NCBI GenBank assembly: GCA_015852425.1
Contig: JAAAIG010000015.1
Span: 56,912 to 120,911, forward strand
DNA: 64,000 bases
Reading direction: 5' to 3'
Source: Gryganskiella cystojenkinii
Lineage: Eukaryota; Mortierellomycota; Mortierellomycetes; Mortierellales; Mortierellaceae
The stretch's first letter is position 1, and the number at the start of each line of letters is the position of its first letter. The notes under the pieces are model-generated. The model did not search any database. It saw only the letters and a program-made list of their open reading frames with translations, and was not told where the DNA came from. Below, piece by piece: positions 1 through 12,087 of this stretch. The translations under genes were made by a program, and so were the position numbers.

Positions 1-65
1 CGTACTTGATCCGAGCCAATTGGAAACAAGATGTGGCCTTGGAAGAACTTTTGAACGATGGATAA
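1..65 (+). CDS. C-terminal fragment of an unidentified gene cut by the window edge
   Basis: Reading from base 3, the frame gives YLIRANWKQDVALEELLNDG and stops at TAA (63-65). The residue mix is typical of a charged helical C-terminus and no other frame stays open to the edge as convincingly. Only about 20 residues are visible, so the family cannot be named. The upstream sequence would settle it. Confidence 0.4.
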   Translation, partial: YLIRANWKQDVALEELLNDG

Positions 66-2355
66 GTTCGTCCTCAACTCTCCTCTTTCTGCTCCTCATC
101 TATATGTTTGCCGTGCTGCTGTCTGCGACGGACAAACTCTAGCTTACGTTATTCAAGCTGAGGACAGGATATATTAAATATAAAAAAATGCTGCGTTATC
201 TTCCATGATGTATGTTTTTTTAGCTGAATTTAAAGTTAAAGAAAGAAAACGAAGAAGAAAAGGTGGGTACTGGGGAAAGGAAAGATGGGAAAGCGTTCGC
301 TTGCCTCTAATGGTAGATCTGGGTCTGTCGTCGTGTTTGGCTTTGTTTGTTTCTTGTAATCTTTGTTGTGGGGTCTCGGGCCATGCTTCCGTCAGACAAA
401 CAAGATGATTAATTTTATCCCGCTCTGTTCAAGAACTCTGCTCTTGTGCTCTTTCTCACTTTCTCTATTTCTTCTCGCTTTCCCTTTTTTCATTTCCGAA
501 GGAGAATTACAGTAAAGTTGTTCAGGAAATGAAAAGAAAGGAAAGGCCCAGTTTGGGCCATGGCTCAAACAAGATTATCGCCTTTGTGCCGCGTGGTGGT
601 TTTTGGAAACATGATGATAACAGCTCCAAAGAAAAATACTGTTCAAAATTTTTAGGGGACACTGCCTCACGACGAGGACGTTGTCATCTTTTGCCGCCCC
701 CTGGCTTAGTGCAATTAGGAGTCGACCAAAGGGCAGAACAGGAGACGTATTATGATGACACAAACTGAATCTGCAATTTTTGATTGTTGCTGCAGCCGCC
801 ACCAGCTTGCATGTCGTTTTCTTTTTCAAGATTGTACTCTTAACGCTCTCCTCTCGTTCCTCGGCCACGTCTTGATCCGTGATCCTGATCTGGCAGGCCG
901 GGATGCGTTGAGCATCCACTCCTTCTTCGCAGTAGGTTTATTTTTAATTTATGAGGGGCGTTGTTTATTTTTGCTCTGGGGTGAAGACCAGAGAAGACAG
1001 AGTGGCGTTGGAGGAGCCGGACTTTTTTTGCTTTTGTTTTTCCTCTTTTTTTTTTGCACTCCTTCTTCTTCTGAAAGCCAAATCTATTTAACCGTTGAGA
1101 AATGAACAAAAGGATGTGAGAATAGCAAGCGGCTCAAAGGCCATTATGCAACCCGTGATAATTCAATACCGCGGGAGTCCAGCAGCAGGTTATTGAACCT
1201 CGACCGTCGAATCGACTCTTCCCGGCCGTAGGTCTTTTTTACTATGAGTCTTGTCTTTTGAGACAATTTATTCATCCGCGAAAAAAAAGAGAGATTGATC
1301 CGCCAATGGCTTGTAGTTGCGGTCAGGTCACCGGGGTTTTTTTTTGTCACTGAGAGGAACTGATCCAGTTGATGTTGATTCTGTGTGGCTGCCGGTGGTG
1401 TGTGGAGAGAATGAGGGGATAGGGTCCCGGTGCCGATTCGAAAATGTGTGAGCGGCGTCTGTCATCCTTTTTTTTCCGCCTACCAAAATCGAAGCCAAAC
1501 ACGTTTTTTGTGCTCGAAATAGACCACAAAAACAAAGCACGGAGAGGGAGGAGAGAAAAAGAGTGTTGAGGAATTGGAGCTTTGGGGTCAGCCGTCATCC
1601 GACATGATCATGATCGGTCACCAACGGGTTCCGGGTCCTGCCTCCATATATCTCGGCCTCTATTGAAGAACAAAAAAAAAAAGGAGAGAACAGGAAAATA
1701 AAGAAAGAATCAAACACTCGATGTACACTGGTCGAGAACATCCGAAAGCTTTTTTTTTTTTTGACAACACACAAACAAACCCCTGCCTCTCTGGCCCTCG
1801 GTCTGTGTTTATGAAGAGAGATGTCGTTGTTTGTTTGTTTGTATTGTGAGCAGCGGCACTTTTTTTTTTTTTGCCCAACAGACAAAACACAACAGGGAAC
1901 AGGGCAAAGAAGAAGAAAGACTGAGAGGTTGCGTTGTGCCCCCTTTGAACGAACGAATGAACAGCGACCAGGAAAGAGACCCTCCTCTCTGCTTCTCGTT
2001 TTCTGTTCTTTTTCCCACTTTTTCTTCTATTTTGCTTTCTTCCATCTCTTTATCTTCCTTTTCAACCCTCCGTTCATATTTCTCGTTGATAAATATACTC
2101 CGCTGTCCATCCTCCACCATCCTATTCCTCCTCCTTTTTTTTCAATTCTCCGTCCCTACTTCCATCCATTGTCTCATTAGCTTCTCTTCTTGAACTCTTT
2201 TCCCTTTCATTCTCTCCACTCTCCACTACTTTTCTTCTCTTCTCGCCAACGCCCTCTACAGGGCCTTTTCAAAAAGAAAGAGCTCTTGAGCACATTCCTT
2301 CATCCCATCGACTCTCACTCCACTCTTATTTCTCGCTCTTTCTCTTCTCTGCACA
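66..2355. other. Intergenic region and leader upstream of the SPT23/MGA2-like gene
   Basis: No convincing gene is seen over 2.3 kb. Open frames here are short, lack recognisable motifs and sit in homopolymer-rich DNA. From about 1980 to 2350 the plus strand is a dense C/T-rich tract ending just before the ATG at 2356, as expected of a fungal promoter and 5' leader. Confidence 0.6.
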
Positions 2356-5300
2356 ATGAGCAACCTCCCCTTTCTCACTTCTTCGCCTCCTCAGCAATAT
2401 CCAGGCGCAGCTGCAACAATGCAGCAACAGCAACTCCAACAACAACAGCTCATGCACCAGCAGGAACAACTTCGACTCCACCAGTTCCACCAAGAACACC
2501 AACGCCAACAGCAACTGGCCACTGCCTCTGTTGCCAACTCTAGCAACAACAGTATATCTATCCCCAGGTCACAATCACTTCCCCTTCAACAACAACTACA
2601 GCCACAACAACAGCAGCAGCCATACGTCAACATCCCAAACACAAACAACAACAGCAACAACAACAGCAACTATCCAACTCCAAGTAATACCAGCTTTACG
2701 CCTTCGGTTTCCCCCCCTGAGCAACAGGCGTCTTGGTCAGACAACACCACAATTTTGCAAAGTCAACAACAATCACAACAATCAAGTCAGGCTCCCTTGG
2801 CGCTCGCCCTCGGCCAGGACGGGTCGCTGCTCTCAATGGCTCCTCGATGGGACTCGTATGACCTCGACAGTTTGCCCGTGAACGTTATCATGTCCAACAA
2901 TAACAACAACAGTAACACCCGGGTTCCTTCGAGGTCGATGGATAGCAATATGCCAAGAGTCCCCGTTTTCAACAACCAACCACATCCTTCTATGCAGCGC
3001 CAGTACTTGGTACAAAGTCAGGGTCCACAGGAGAGCAATATTCACGACATCTTGCCGCAACAGCAACAGTTATACCCCCAGCATATTCATATGCAACAAC
3101 AGTCCACGATACCCCAAGATCTCTTCACCAACGACTATCTATTCGATGCTCCCTCCCCTGTTCCAACCATGTCCTCCCTTGACTTGGGTCTCCCTCCAAA
3201 TCAGCAACTGCATGCATCCCCTTCCCCTATTCATATTCCTGAATACTCTCAGTTGAGTTGTTCACCGGATATGCCTATCAAAAACTCTCCCGTCGATTCT
3301 CAACCTTCTTGGGGTAAGTAAACACCAAAGAAAAAAAATTATTTGGTGCGCCTCTCCCTTTCCGCTTCCAGGTTGTTTCTCGACTCTCTCTCGATCGTAC
3401 CCTTGAAATCGTACTCTTGAAATCGTACTCTTTGGGCTTCGCTTTTTTGGAAGACGGAAGAGAAAATTAACACGCAAGCTAATTTTCGCTGCTATTCTCT
3501 TTTATTAGCGCCTTGGGGTGACAATGTTGCACACCCTGCCACACCAGCACACTCACACAACAGTTTTGATGATGATGCCAAGGTATGTAAACAAACCGAA
3601 ACTTTTACAGAAGGACCTAGATAATTTGTCATGCCTTTTTTTTACTGGCGTCCTCTCCGCAGCTGTTATGCTAACATAAAAACAAATTGCTGGTTCTTTT
3701 TACAGGACAACACTGGTATTAAGGAGTTGACAGTCTTTACCTCTTCCAAAAAGGACGACGATGGCGAGTTCAGGAAAGGCCAACAGTTCTATTTGAATGT
3801 TCAACTGAAGGACGAGGACCGGGAACGGTACCGCTACCTTCGTATTCCTGCCGAGAACATCGTCCTCCCCTGCAAATCCGATTCCACCGGTCGTATCAGT
3901 TTGAATGCCTCGGGCAAGCGTAGTGCTGATACCATGTCGATCCCTACCAGTGCTCAGGAAGAAGATGTCCTCTCGCTTAAACTCACTACTTATCTCGAAC
4001 CCGAACACCGAGCTGTGGTCCCCTGTGGAAGGTGCAAGGACAAGACCCCCGAGATCTTGCGATTCCACCCAGGTGTAAATGGTAAACCGATGATTGACGA
4101 GAACGGTATGGTGACACTGAGAAGCGGTCAGATCAAGTTGATTGCCTCGGCTTGGTGTGCCAGTACCTCTCATCATCGTGGTCCTGGTACGAAGTTCAGT
4201 TTCGAGATTGAGTTGACTAGCATGAGCTATCATGCAGAGCCTGTCTTGGTGTACCGTGGTTCGAGTGACAAAGTCGAGATTTACGCCAGTCATGGTCGTG
4301 ATAAGGGCAGTCGATCAAACATGAACCCGGCTGTCAACCCGCCCACAGCCGCAGCCATTGCTATGGCCAAGCAAGCAGCAGCCGGAGCTGCTGGAGGGTG
4401 AGTTTGAAAGACACTTGGTTTTTCCTTTATGGGGAAAGAAAATGTCATGTGGCCTGGCGGTCTTTTTTTTTTTTTGGAGTACAATTGCACGTGATACCGG
4501 AGCATTGACCCGATCGGAAACTGACTTGCTTTTTTCGTCCTTTTCTCCTCAATGAGTAGAAAGTCGCAATCACCTCCTCTGCAAGATAGCTCTGCAGGAG
4601 GTGGTCCACCTTCACCCGCAAAGACCTCAAGTCCGCCCGGTTCACCTGCGACTTACAATGCTGCTCACAACTTTGACACGGGTCCAGTCAAGAAACGTCG
4701 AGAGGAGACACCGATGACCCCACCTCTGCACGAGAACGATATGCCAATGATCAAGAGTCTCGAACCCAGGAGTGGTCCCATTTGCCAGGAGAACCATGTC
4801 ATCATCATTGGTGAGAACTTTGTCCGAGGAATGACTCCCATGTTTGGACGTGAATACGGCAAAGTCATCGATATCAAGCCCTACTATATCGAGTGTACTA
4901 CACCCAGATACCCAAAGACCGAGACGGTTCGACTTTGGATCCATCATAACGAAGGATTCTTGCCCTCTGACAAGACCTACGATTTCACGAACGAGCTTGC
5001 CCAGTCGGAGCTGGAACAGATGTTGAGAAACATGATCCAGTCCGATGGCGATTTCATGGGCAATGGTTTTGTGGGTGATTCGGGCTCGTACTTCAACCTG
5101 TTGGGCCGTATCACGGGCTTGCCACCATCGACCGACATCTCGGGTCAGAGTCAGAGCAATGGTTCAACCATGCTTCATAACTCGGTCTTGCTCGGTTACC
5201 AAGCTGGTGTCGATCTCTTGATAGAAGAAGGAATCGAGCTCGATATCGAGGACGACTCTGGATTGACCGGTAAACCATTCGTTCCTTTTTTTTTTTTTGG

Positions 5301-7074
5301 TCTTATGTTTGGTTCTAGTCAAAAAAAATGAGTGCGATTGAACAAGAGTCTAACCATTCGTTTGTTATGCTACATAGCCTTGGATTATGCCATCCATACC
5401 AACAATGTCGAGATTACGACTGCTCTTCTCTACGCCGGCTCGATCATCTCGTACGAACGTCTGGATATGCTTCCTCTGCGACCCACTCCCGCAATGAGAA
5501 CTCTGCTTAAAGAGGTGTGCGATGTCGATTTGGCCGTGGACATCACCATTGACCAACAGGCAGAGGTCCCCGATGCAGACCACGCTGAGGAACGATCCTC
5601 CATGGATGTTAACAATGGTAACAACAGTGATGAGGTCCCCATAAATGAGACCCTGGTCCAACAGACAATAGTCGAAGTTCTCGAACCGGAGGATCAGTCA
5701 TCTGAGCCCGAGTCTCACATGGACCCGCACACGAGCATGCGCGCGGATGAGGAACCAGTCGTGTCAGTAGCGATTGTACCATCGTCTCCGCCATCAGCTC
5801 AGCGGATCCAACAACACCCACTGCAGCAACAACAACAACCGATCAAGCATCATTCAGATTTTATGAGCAAGGCATCTCGTGCCATGTCGTTCATGTCGTC
5901 GTCCTCTCGTTCCACAGGTATGGGTTCCTTGGCGCCGAGCATGTCGACTCTGGCTCCTTCAGCAACGTCTTCGATGCAATCTAGAAATTCGTCCATGTCG
6001 AGTCGGTCCGTCAACCAAGGCGGCAAGGGTGGTGTGGAGAACATCTACCTCTGTGCCAAGAAGGGCAGTCTATCGATGGTAAAGCATCATCTCGAGAAGG
6101 ACCCAACACTGATCAATGCCCCCTGGAAGTTTGACGGTCGCTCAGTACTGAGCTCCGCCTGTGCCTCAGCACAACCTCAAGAATTAGTCGAGTTCCTTGT
6201 CCAACGTGGTGCACTTCCCAACAGCGTCGACTCGTTCTACAAGCGAACCGCACTCCACACTTTGTGTGAGGAAGGTGGTATCTCTCAAGATGACTGGCGC
6301 ATTGTCATGTCTCAACAAGAGATTGAGACCAACGAGCGGGATTGTCTGGCTGCGATGCGCTTCTTGCTCGATCATGGTGCGACTGTCGATGCGAAGAATG
6401 CCTGGAAGGAAACCCCATTGATGAAGTTGTTGGCTGGTCGCGACTGCCCCTTGATGGTTCAAGAACTGTACAGTCGCGGTACAGATTCAAGACTCAAGAG
6501 CTCCAAGGATGTCTATCCCCACGGTACCGCGCTCAGCTATGCCGCTTTCTTTGGAAGGATCAAGTCTCTCAAGTGGATGATTGAGAACGACCTGTTGTTG
6601 AACGATGAGGCCTCGATCAAGGATGCGATCAAGTGGGCCAAGTTGTTCAAGGGTGAACAAGCACCTCACGGTGCCCAGGGTGCCGTCGTCCAGAGTGTCA
6701 AGGATGTTCGGAAACGTGAAGAACGTAAGGCCGAGGTCCTTCGATTGCTGGAAGGTTGGTTGGGTGAACAGGGTCAGACTAAACGCAAGGTGTTGGCCAA
6801 GGACGTGGTCAGTGAACATGCCGATGGTTGGTGGAGCCGAATGAGTGGTATTGTTGTCGAGAACCCTCAGAAACATGTCGAGGAGTCTAGCAGTTCGTCC
6901 TCATCTGCACAGCCCGCCACGTCGGACACCTCGATCCTCAAGATGCCCGAGGAGATGAGACCACTTTGGAGGGATGTCCAGATCCTGTCCGAGAACTTGG
7001 CCAACCCTGAGCTTGTCACGAGTCCGGGCAAGAACAAGTGGAATCCTCTGACCAAGCTTCGCAAGGGAACGTAA
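2356..7074 (+). CDS. SPT23/MGA2-like transcription factor with IPT/TIG and ankyrin domains
   Basis: Five exons (2356-3313, 3509-3582, 3706-4397, 4560-5269, 5378-7074) join in frame to about 1376 aa. Residues 1-340 are low-complexity Q/N/S-rich. Residues about 344-560 match the SPT23/MGA2-type DNA-binding region. An IPT/TIG immunoglobulin-like fold spans about 635-715 (IKSLEPRSGPICQENHVIII). A polyQ/Ser linker follows, then ankyrin-type repeats at about 1030-1225 (ENIYLCAKKGSLSMVKHHLE; FLLDHGATVDAKNAWKETPL). In yeasts Mga2/Spt23 are ER-anchored precursors released by the proteasome to activate the OLE1 fatty-acid desaturase. Here the C-terminus after the ankyrins is polar (ends PLTKLRKGT) with no membrane segment, so control by membrane release is not evident. 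Family assignment is confident; target genes are inference. Confidence 0.88.
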
Positions 7075-7832
7075 TCAGTGCCGCCCTCTCGTTTTTTACC
7101 ATCTCTCCGATTGAACATCTATTCGTTTCTTTTTTCCTCTTTGTATATTTGTAGCTATCCTTTCGTTACCCCTACTTTTAGTCTATTTCGCACGTTTTTC
7201 TTTTTTTGTTTGGAAGTCACTTGGTTTTTTTTTTTTTGCAGTACCAAAATTACGAACGAAATATATTTCAAAATGAAAAATTGTAACATTACCACGAACG
7301 CAGCAACATGACTTTAATTAACCCGTGGCAAGAAAGCGTGTCTCCATGTCTCGGGAGTATCGTACTGATAGAGTAGGAAAGAAAGAAACAGGGGTGAGAG
7401 AGAGAAGGCAACTGCAAAGACAAAAACAGAGACATGGACACAGAGGAAATGCACGCATAAACACTTTTCGTCCTTGTCCCTCCCAACTCTTCGTCTCCTG
7501 TCGCGCGCACCCCTCCCCTGTCCCTGGCCGTGCACAGTCGGCGAAACTTTGCCTAATTTTTTGGACCGAGACACTTGGGACGGTTGAATGGGACGGCGTT
7601 GACGAAAAGGATGAACACAACAAAATGCTCTCGCTTTTGCATGGTGGGATCCTAGAAAGGAAAAAAAAATCTTTACTTCATCTCCGATCTTTCGGATTTT
7701 TTTGTTTTGCTTTCTTTCTTACCTCTTTTTCTCCACTTTTACTTTCTGGACCTCTTTCTCCCAAATCTTCATTTTTTTCCCCTTCACGACCCTCAAATCA
7801 CAGTATAATTACCCGTAATTCGATTTTCAACA
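7075..7832. other. Intergenic region, 3' end of the MGA2-like gene and promoter of the Mcp1-like gene
   Basis: This stretch is T-rich downstream of the stop at 7074 and pyrimidine-rich again at about 7675-7790, just before the next ATG at 7833. A long overlapping frame (7325-7912) shows no domain and runs through the leader of the next gene. No separate gene is supported. Confidence 0.6.
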
Positions 7833-9378
7833 ATGACCACGGTCACCTCTGGCAGCAGCATCCCCGAGGGCACCGATGCTTTCAACGCGAGAAGACAAGA
7901 GACCGTTACTAAAAAATCCATCTCGACGTCCAACAACCTCGGTGACCTGTCCGAGCTCGATATGGAAGAACTGATGAAGATCGAGAGCAGTAACCTTGGA
8001 GATGTTTCTTCCCCTACATCATCGGAGGAAGGATCATCTCCCACGAGTTACAGCAACACGCGGACGATTAGACCGAAGAAGGGACGACAAATGCTCTCAT
8101 CCATGACCACAACCACCACAAAAACAACAACATTTGCTTCTTCTTCTTCAGATGGAAGTGTTCCTTCTGTGTCGTCAACCTCGACCACCGAGGAGTCAAC
8201 CAATATGGCCGATATCCAGAACAGCTCCACCAGTGGCAATGCCGATAAAGCCGAGTCCGATAGGGAGACAAGAACGGCTAGAGTGCCCGGTGGTTTAGAT
8301 GGTGCAGGTGCCGCAGGAAGTGTGGGTTTAAGCGGCGCTCGGAGAAGTTTCCCCTCTCTAGGGTTGTACCAGGGTCTAGGCCGCGTTCAGGCGGTCTCCG
8401 CCTTGGCATTTGCAGGATTCTGTTTTATTCATATGGTGCCTCCAGCCCTTGCTGCGTTCGGAGGGATCGATTTGGCTAACAAGGCCATATTATGGGGACG
8501 TGTTTACTATCAGGTACAGCTCGGAAAAGTCGACGGGACAAACAGCTCATTTTGTTTGTTGTTTTCTCTATGTTTTTTTTCCTCTTACTGTGGGCATTTT
8601 ATTTGTTTTTCTATCACCTCACAAAAAAAAATTGCGCATTGCGGCGTCTGTTCATTTGTTTTTCTATCACCAACAAAACTGCTTCGTTCTTGCTTCGCTG
8701 TTCTTATCGTAGGAGCCGATCGTTGAGGGTGTACTCGTGTTGGGGTCTTTGAATATCCACATCTTTACTGGCCTCGCCAGAGCTCTGATCCGACTTGTCT
8801 GGAAGGGTAAAGCCTGGAACGCGTCTCGTCCCCAAAAGAACAAGCAGGTCACGTCCTCCTCTTCTGAATCCACCGATGGGTCCATCAAGTCTACGAAAAC
8901 CACGACCGCAACGACAACGACCACCCGTAGTTCCAGGACCAGTAGCAGCTCTGGAGGGTCCGCTTCCACCCCTGGTGCCTTTCCTTATCATCGTCTGATT
9001 GGTTGGCTCCTGACTCCCTTGGTCATTGGACATATCAATGCGATGCGAGCAAAGCCATTCAATATCCTTGGAGATTCATCCCTGATTGACTATTGGTACG
9101 TAACCCATATCCATCGCATCGGTCATCGCCCGCCTTATATCTTGCTCGTTGGGTTCTTGACCTACCATATGTATGGAGGTGCGATTGCGGCCTACAATGC
9201 GGTCTTGCCAAAGGGCAGTAAGAAACGAGTCCAGGTTCAAGAGATGATTCGGTCTCGCAAGACCAGGGCCGCGGTCGCCGGAGTGGTCACGACTGTGGTC
9301 ATGGTTGGAGCTTACAGGATTTTTACCGCCGAGGGTACCATCCCTATGGCCAAGCTCTACGGCAGACTGGGCTTTTAA
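7833..9378 (+). CDS. Mcp1-like mitochondrial membrane protein (DUF1691)
   Basis: Two exons (7833-8513 and 8713-9378) join in frame to about 448 aa. The first 170 residues are a Ser/Thr-rich hydrophilic tail. The rest holds several hydrophobic segments in two related blocks: VQAVSALAFAGFCFIHMVPP and the EPIVEGVLVLGSLNIHIFTG stretch across the splice site, then RLIGWLLTPLVIGHINAMRA and YILLVGFLTYHMYGG. Conserved His residues lie in the helices. This matches the MCP1 transmembrane domain. In yeast Mcp1 is an outer mitochondrial membrane protein that recruits the lipid-transfer protein Vps13 and suppresses loss of ERMES. No proline-x-proline motif of the kind that binds Vps13 is visible in this translation. 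The N-terminal tail is longer than in yeast. Confidence 0.83.
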
Positions 9379-9571
9379 TGCACTCGTCAAGTTCCCTTGT
9401 GACTGTCTTTTAGACTCGAGTTCAAACAGATCCGCATTTCGTTGGGCGCGGCATTTCCTTTCGTTCTCTCTTCACATTTCACCTTTCACCTTTTGTTCGT
9501 TTGTTATTATCTTCCTCAAAAAAAAAGAACAATCTCGTCATCACCACGTTTCATTGCCTCATTCTTTTACA

Positions 9572-11029
9572 ATGGCAGAATATAAAGGTACAATTTTGAC
9601 CGTTTTCCTCACAAAATAAAAACCAAAAGTTTGGACAGACTGTTTTATGTTTACCTTCGATTCACCATTGAATTGACTAGAGAGAAGGATCACATCATTC
9701 CTCCTACTGACGATTGTGCCTCTTTCCTTTTTCATGACCTGTAGGAAGCTCACAGGAAGGCGCCCGTCACCAAAAACTCGAAAAGCAACGTGAAAAGATG
9801 ATGAGCGACTTTGAACAACAACGGATCCAGATCGCCAAGGATAACGAGGTCCGATCCGCGACCGACAAGTTTGTCTCCCAAAATGATAACGTTGAGGAGG
9901 CGCTCAAGAAATCTACCGTCGGTCTTGTGCATCTGAAGGATTTCCGTAAAGTCCGAGAGGAACTCGAGGAACAAAAGAGGCGAGAGGCCGCCCAGACGAA
10001 TCTAATGTGAGTGCAAACAAAAATTATTACCTGAAATGGAGAAATGCGTCCTTCCAAAGGAGCAAGAACGATATTCATATCCTTATGCCATTTCTACCCT
10101 CCCTTTTTATTATTGTGATTAGTCAAGAAAAGGTTGAAAAGAAGAAAAAGACGAAAAAGACAATCTCAAAACTTTCTTTTGCAGATGACGAGGAAGAACA
10201 ACAGGACGAGGAAGAATCGTTCATGTCAGAGGCCAAGAAGGGAAAGAGACGGGCCGAGAACGACCACGACCGGGAAGCTAGGGCCAAGGAGACTACTGAT
10301 CAGGAGAATTCAGAAAACAAGCCAATCAAAAAGTCAAAGTTTGGCAAGGATCCAAATATCGACACCAGTTTCTTGCCCGATCGTGAACGTGAGGAGGAAG
10401 AACGTCGGGTCCGAGAGGAGCTTCGCCAAGAGTGGTTAAAGAATCAGGAAGAGATCAAGAAGGAGACGATCCAGATCACGTACTCTTACTGGGATGGATC
10501 TGGTCATCGTAAGGAAGTCGAGGTAAGAGAAAAAATCGACGGCCAACGCAGCGATTCCTGTGTTGTAATTTCTTGGCTTCCCAGTCTTTTACTCGTGCTT
10601 AAAAAACAAAATCTAATGCAAAAAAAAAATTGTCTAATTTCTATCGAAACCAAATAGTGCAAGAAGGGAGACACGATCGCTCAGTTTCTGGAAAAGTGCC
10701 GGCAACAGTTTCAACAACTTCGCGGAGTCAGCATCGACAATATGATGTACGTCAAGGAGGATCTCATCATTCCTCACCATTATACATTTTACGATTTTAT
10801 TATCAACAAGGCTCGTGGCAAGTCGGGGCCTCTCTTCTCGTTTGATGTCCATGAGGATATCCGTCTGACCAACGACGCCAATATCGAAAAGGATGAGTCT
10901 CACGCGGGTAAAGTCGTCGAGCGATCGTATTATGAACGCAACAAACATATTTTCCCCTTGTCACGGTTCGAGATCTATGACCCCGAAAAGTCTTATGGAA
11001 AGTACTCCATCAAGGGCGACAAAAAGTAG
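9572..11029 (+). CDS. XAP5/FAM50-family nuclear protein
   Basis: Four exons: a 16-nt first exon 9572-9587 (MAEYK), then 9745-10006, 10123-10522 and 10658-11029, giving 349 aa, close to human FAM50A. The N-terminal half is a charged coiled-coil ([20 protein letters not shown]) with basic nuclear-localisation clusters (KKKKTKK, KKSKFGK). The C-terminal half is the XAP5 domain: [55 protein letters not shown] and the end [23 protein letters not shown]50 proteins are conserved nuclear proteins linked to the spliceosome. The tiny first exon is fixed by the ATG, an in-phase GT donor and continuity with [14 protein letters not shown]. An AATAAA lies at 11051, about 20 bases after the stop. Confidence 0.93.
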
Positions 11030-11048
11030 TTCTCGTGTGGTCTGAACC

Positions 11049-12087
11049 TTAATAAAGCATGAGGGTATATCCATGATTTCGATCCGCATATAGTAAATCA
11101 CTATTGGATTTGCAAGTATTGCTGCATTTTAAAGAATTCAATCGTAAGCTAGAACAGAAGCTTAGGAAGAGCTGACCCAGTTTTTGGATGATAGTATGGT
11201 TCAAGGATCCACAACATTGGGTCCATCGCTCGAGTTTGGGGCATCGGAAGCGAAGGAAAGGTGACAAGGCCTCGTTGGTGTAGGCTGCTCCTATATACTT
11301 TGGAAGAAGGATGGCTTTGGTGTTTATCGGCACTGTGTCTTTTTAGGAGTCGGTCGAGATGTTACTCGTCGTGATCTTGTACGTTCTCCTCCTTTCCAAT
11401 ATCCTCTTGATCATCCCTGAGGCATATGGCGGCCTCGAGCTCCTCAGGATCCCTATGCTCGCTCGCATCCTAGATCTCGACCAGAAGAAGATCGAATGTG
11501 ATTATTAACGTCTCAGGTTAGACCGGGCAATTATTTAGGAACGAAAGCAGAGTGGATATAGAGCCCTTTCAATCTCCAGTGAAGGATGAGGGTCGTGAGA
11601 GCAAACGCCGCAAAACCGACTTATAGGAGTTGTGTCATGATCCTGGGATCTTTAAACAGATGCACATCAGTACTGACGAGCGATGGGGTCTTGCCTTCGT
11701 TAATCTCTCACCAAGACCGAGCAGGAGATTGTGGCTCGATATTAACCGCGGAATCAAACAAGAGGTTCTGGAGGTTGACCAAGGCGACGGGGTTCTTTTG
11801 GAGAAAATGTCGGATTCTCGTAAAATCGAAGTGCTTTTGGACTGTGAAGCGCAGGTTCTTGATGGCCATGAGCGTGTGTCTCAGAAGCGCGTTTCGGTAT
11901 TCTTACTCGGCGACAAGGTTACACATCGAGTCCGATTCAAGTCGAGTCTCCGCCACAAGCACTCATTGACCCAGATATTCCAGGTTTTGGAGACTGATGC
12001 TGAACGATCAAGGTCGGGTCGCTTGAACTGTGAGATGACGAGTTCGACCAGTAACGGAATATCAAAAATTGAGCTAACTCACTTCAT
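11049..12087 (-). pseudogene. Degenerate F-box/leucine-rich-repeat-like gene
   Basis: On the minus strand from ATG 12087 the frame reads MK, a stop (12079-12081), then FDIPLLVELVISQFKRPDLD and RSASVSKTWNIWVNECLWRR, which is an F-box-like motif. The coding sense then shifts frame: EYRNALLRHTLMAIKNLRFT and NPVALVNLQNLLFDS, resembling the repeat region of fungal F-box proteins. It is broken again by TGA and TAA codons. At the 3' end an open frame (11049-11333) contains CPKLERWTQCCGS. At least one early stop, a frameshift and several later stops make a functional product unlikely. F-box/LRR genes are highly expanded in Mortierella-like genomes, so a decayed copy is plausible. An alternative is a very intron-rich gene. 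Confidence 0.6.

Noticed and set aside
1595..2193. Several frames on both strands before the MGA2-like gene
   Set aside because: They come from poly-A/T and C/T-rich leader DNA and encode Phe/Ser/Lys runs with no domain.
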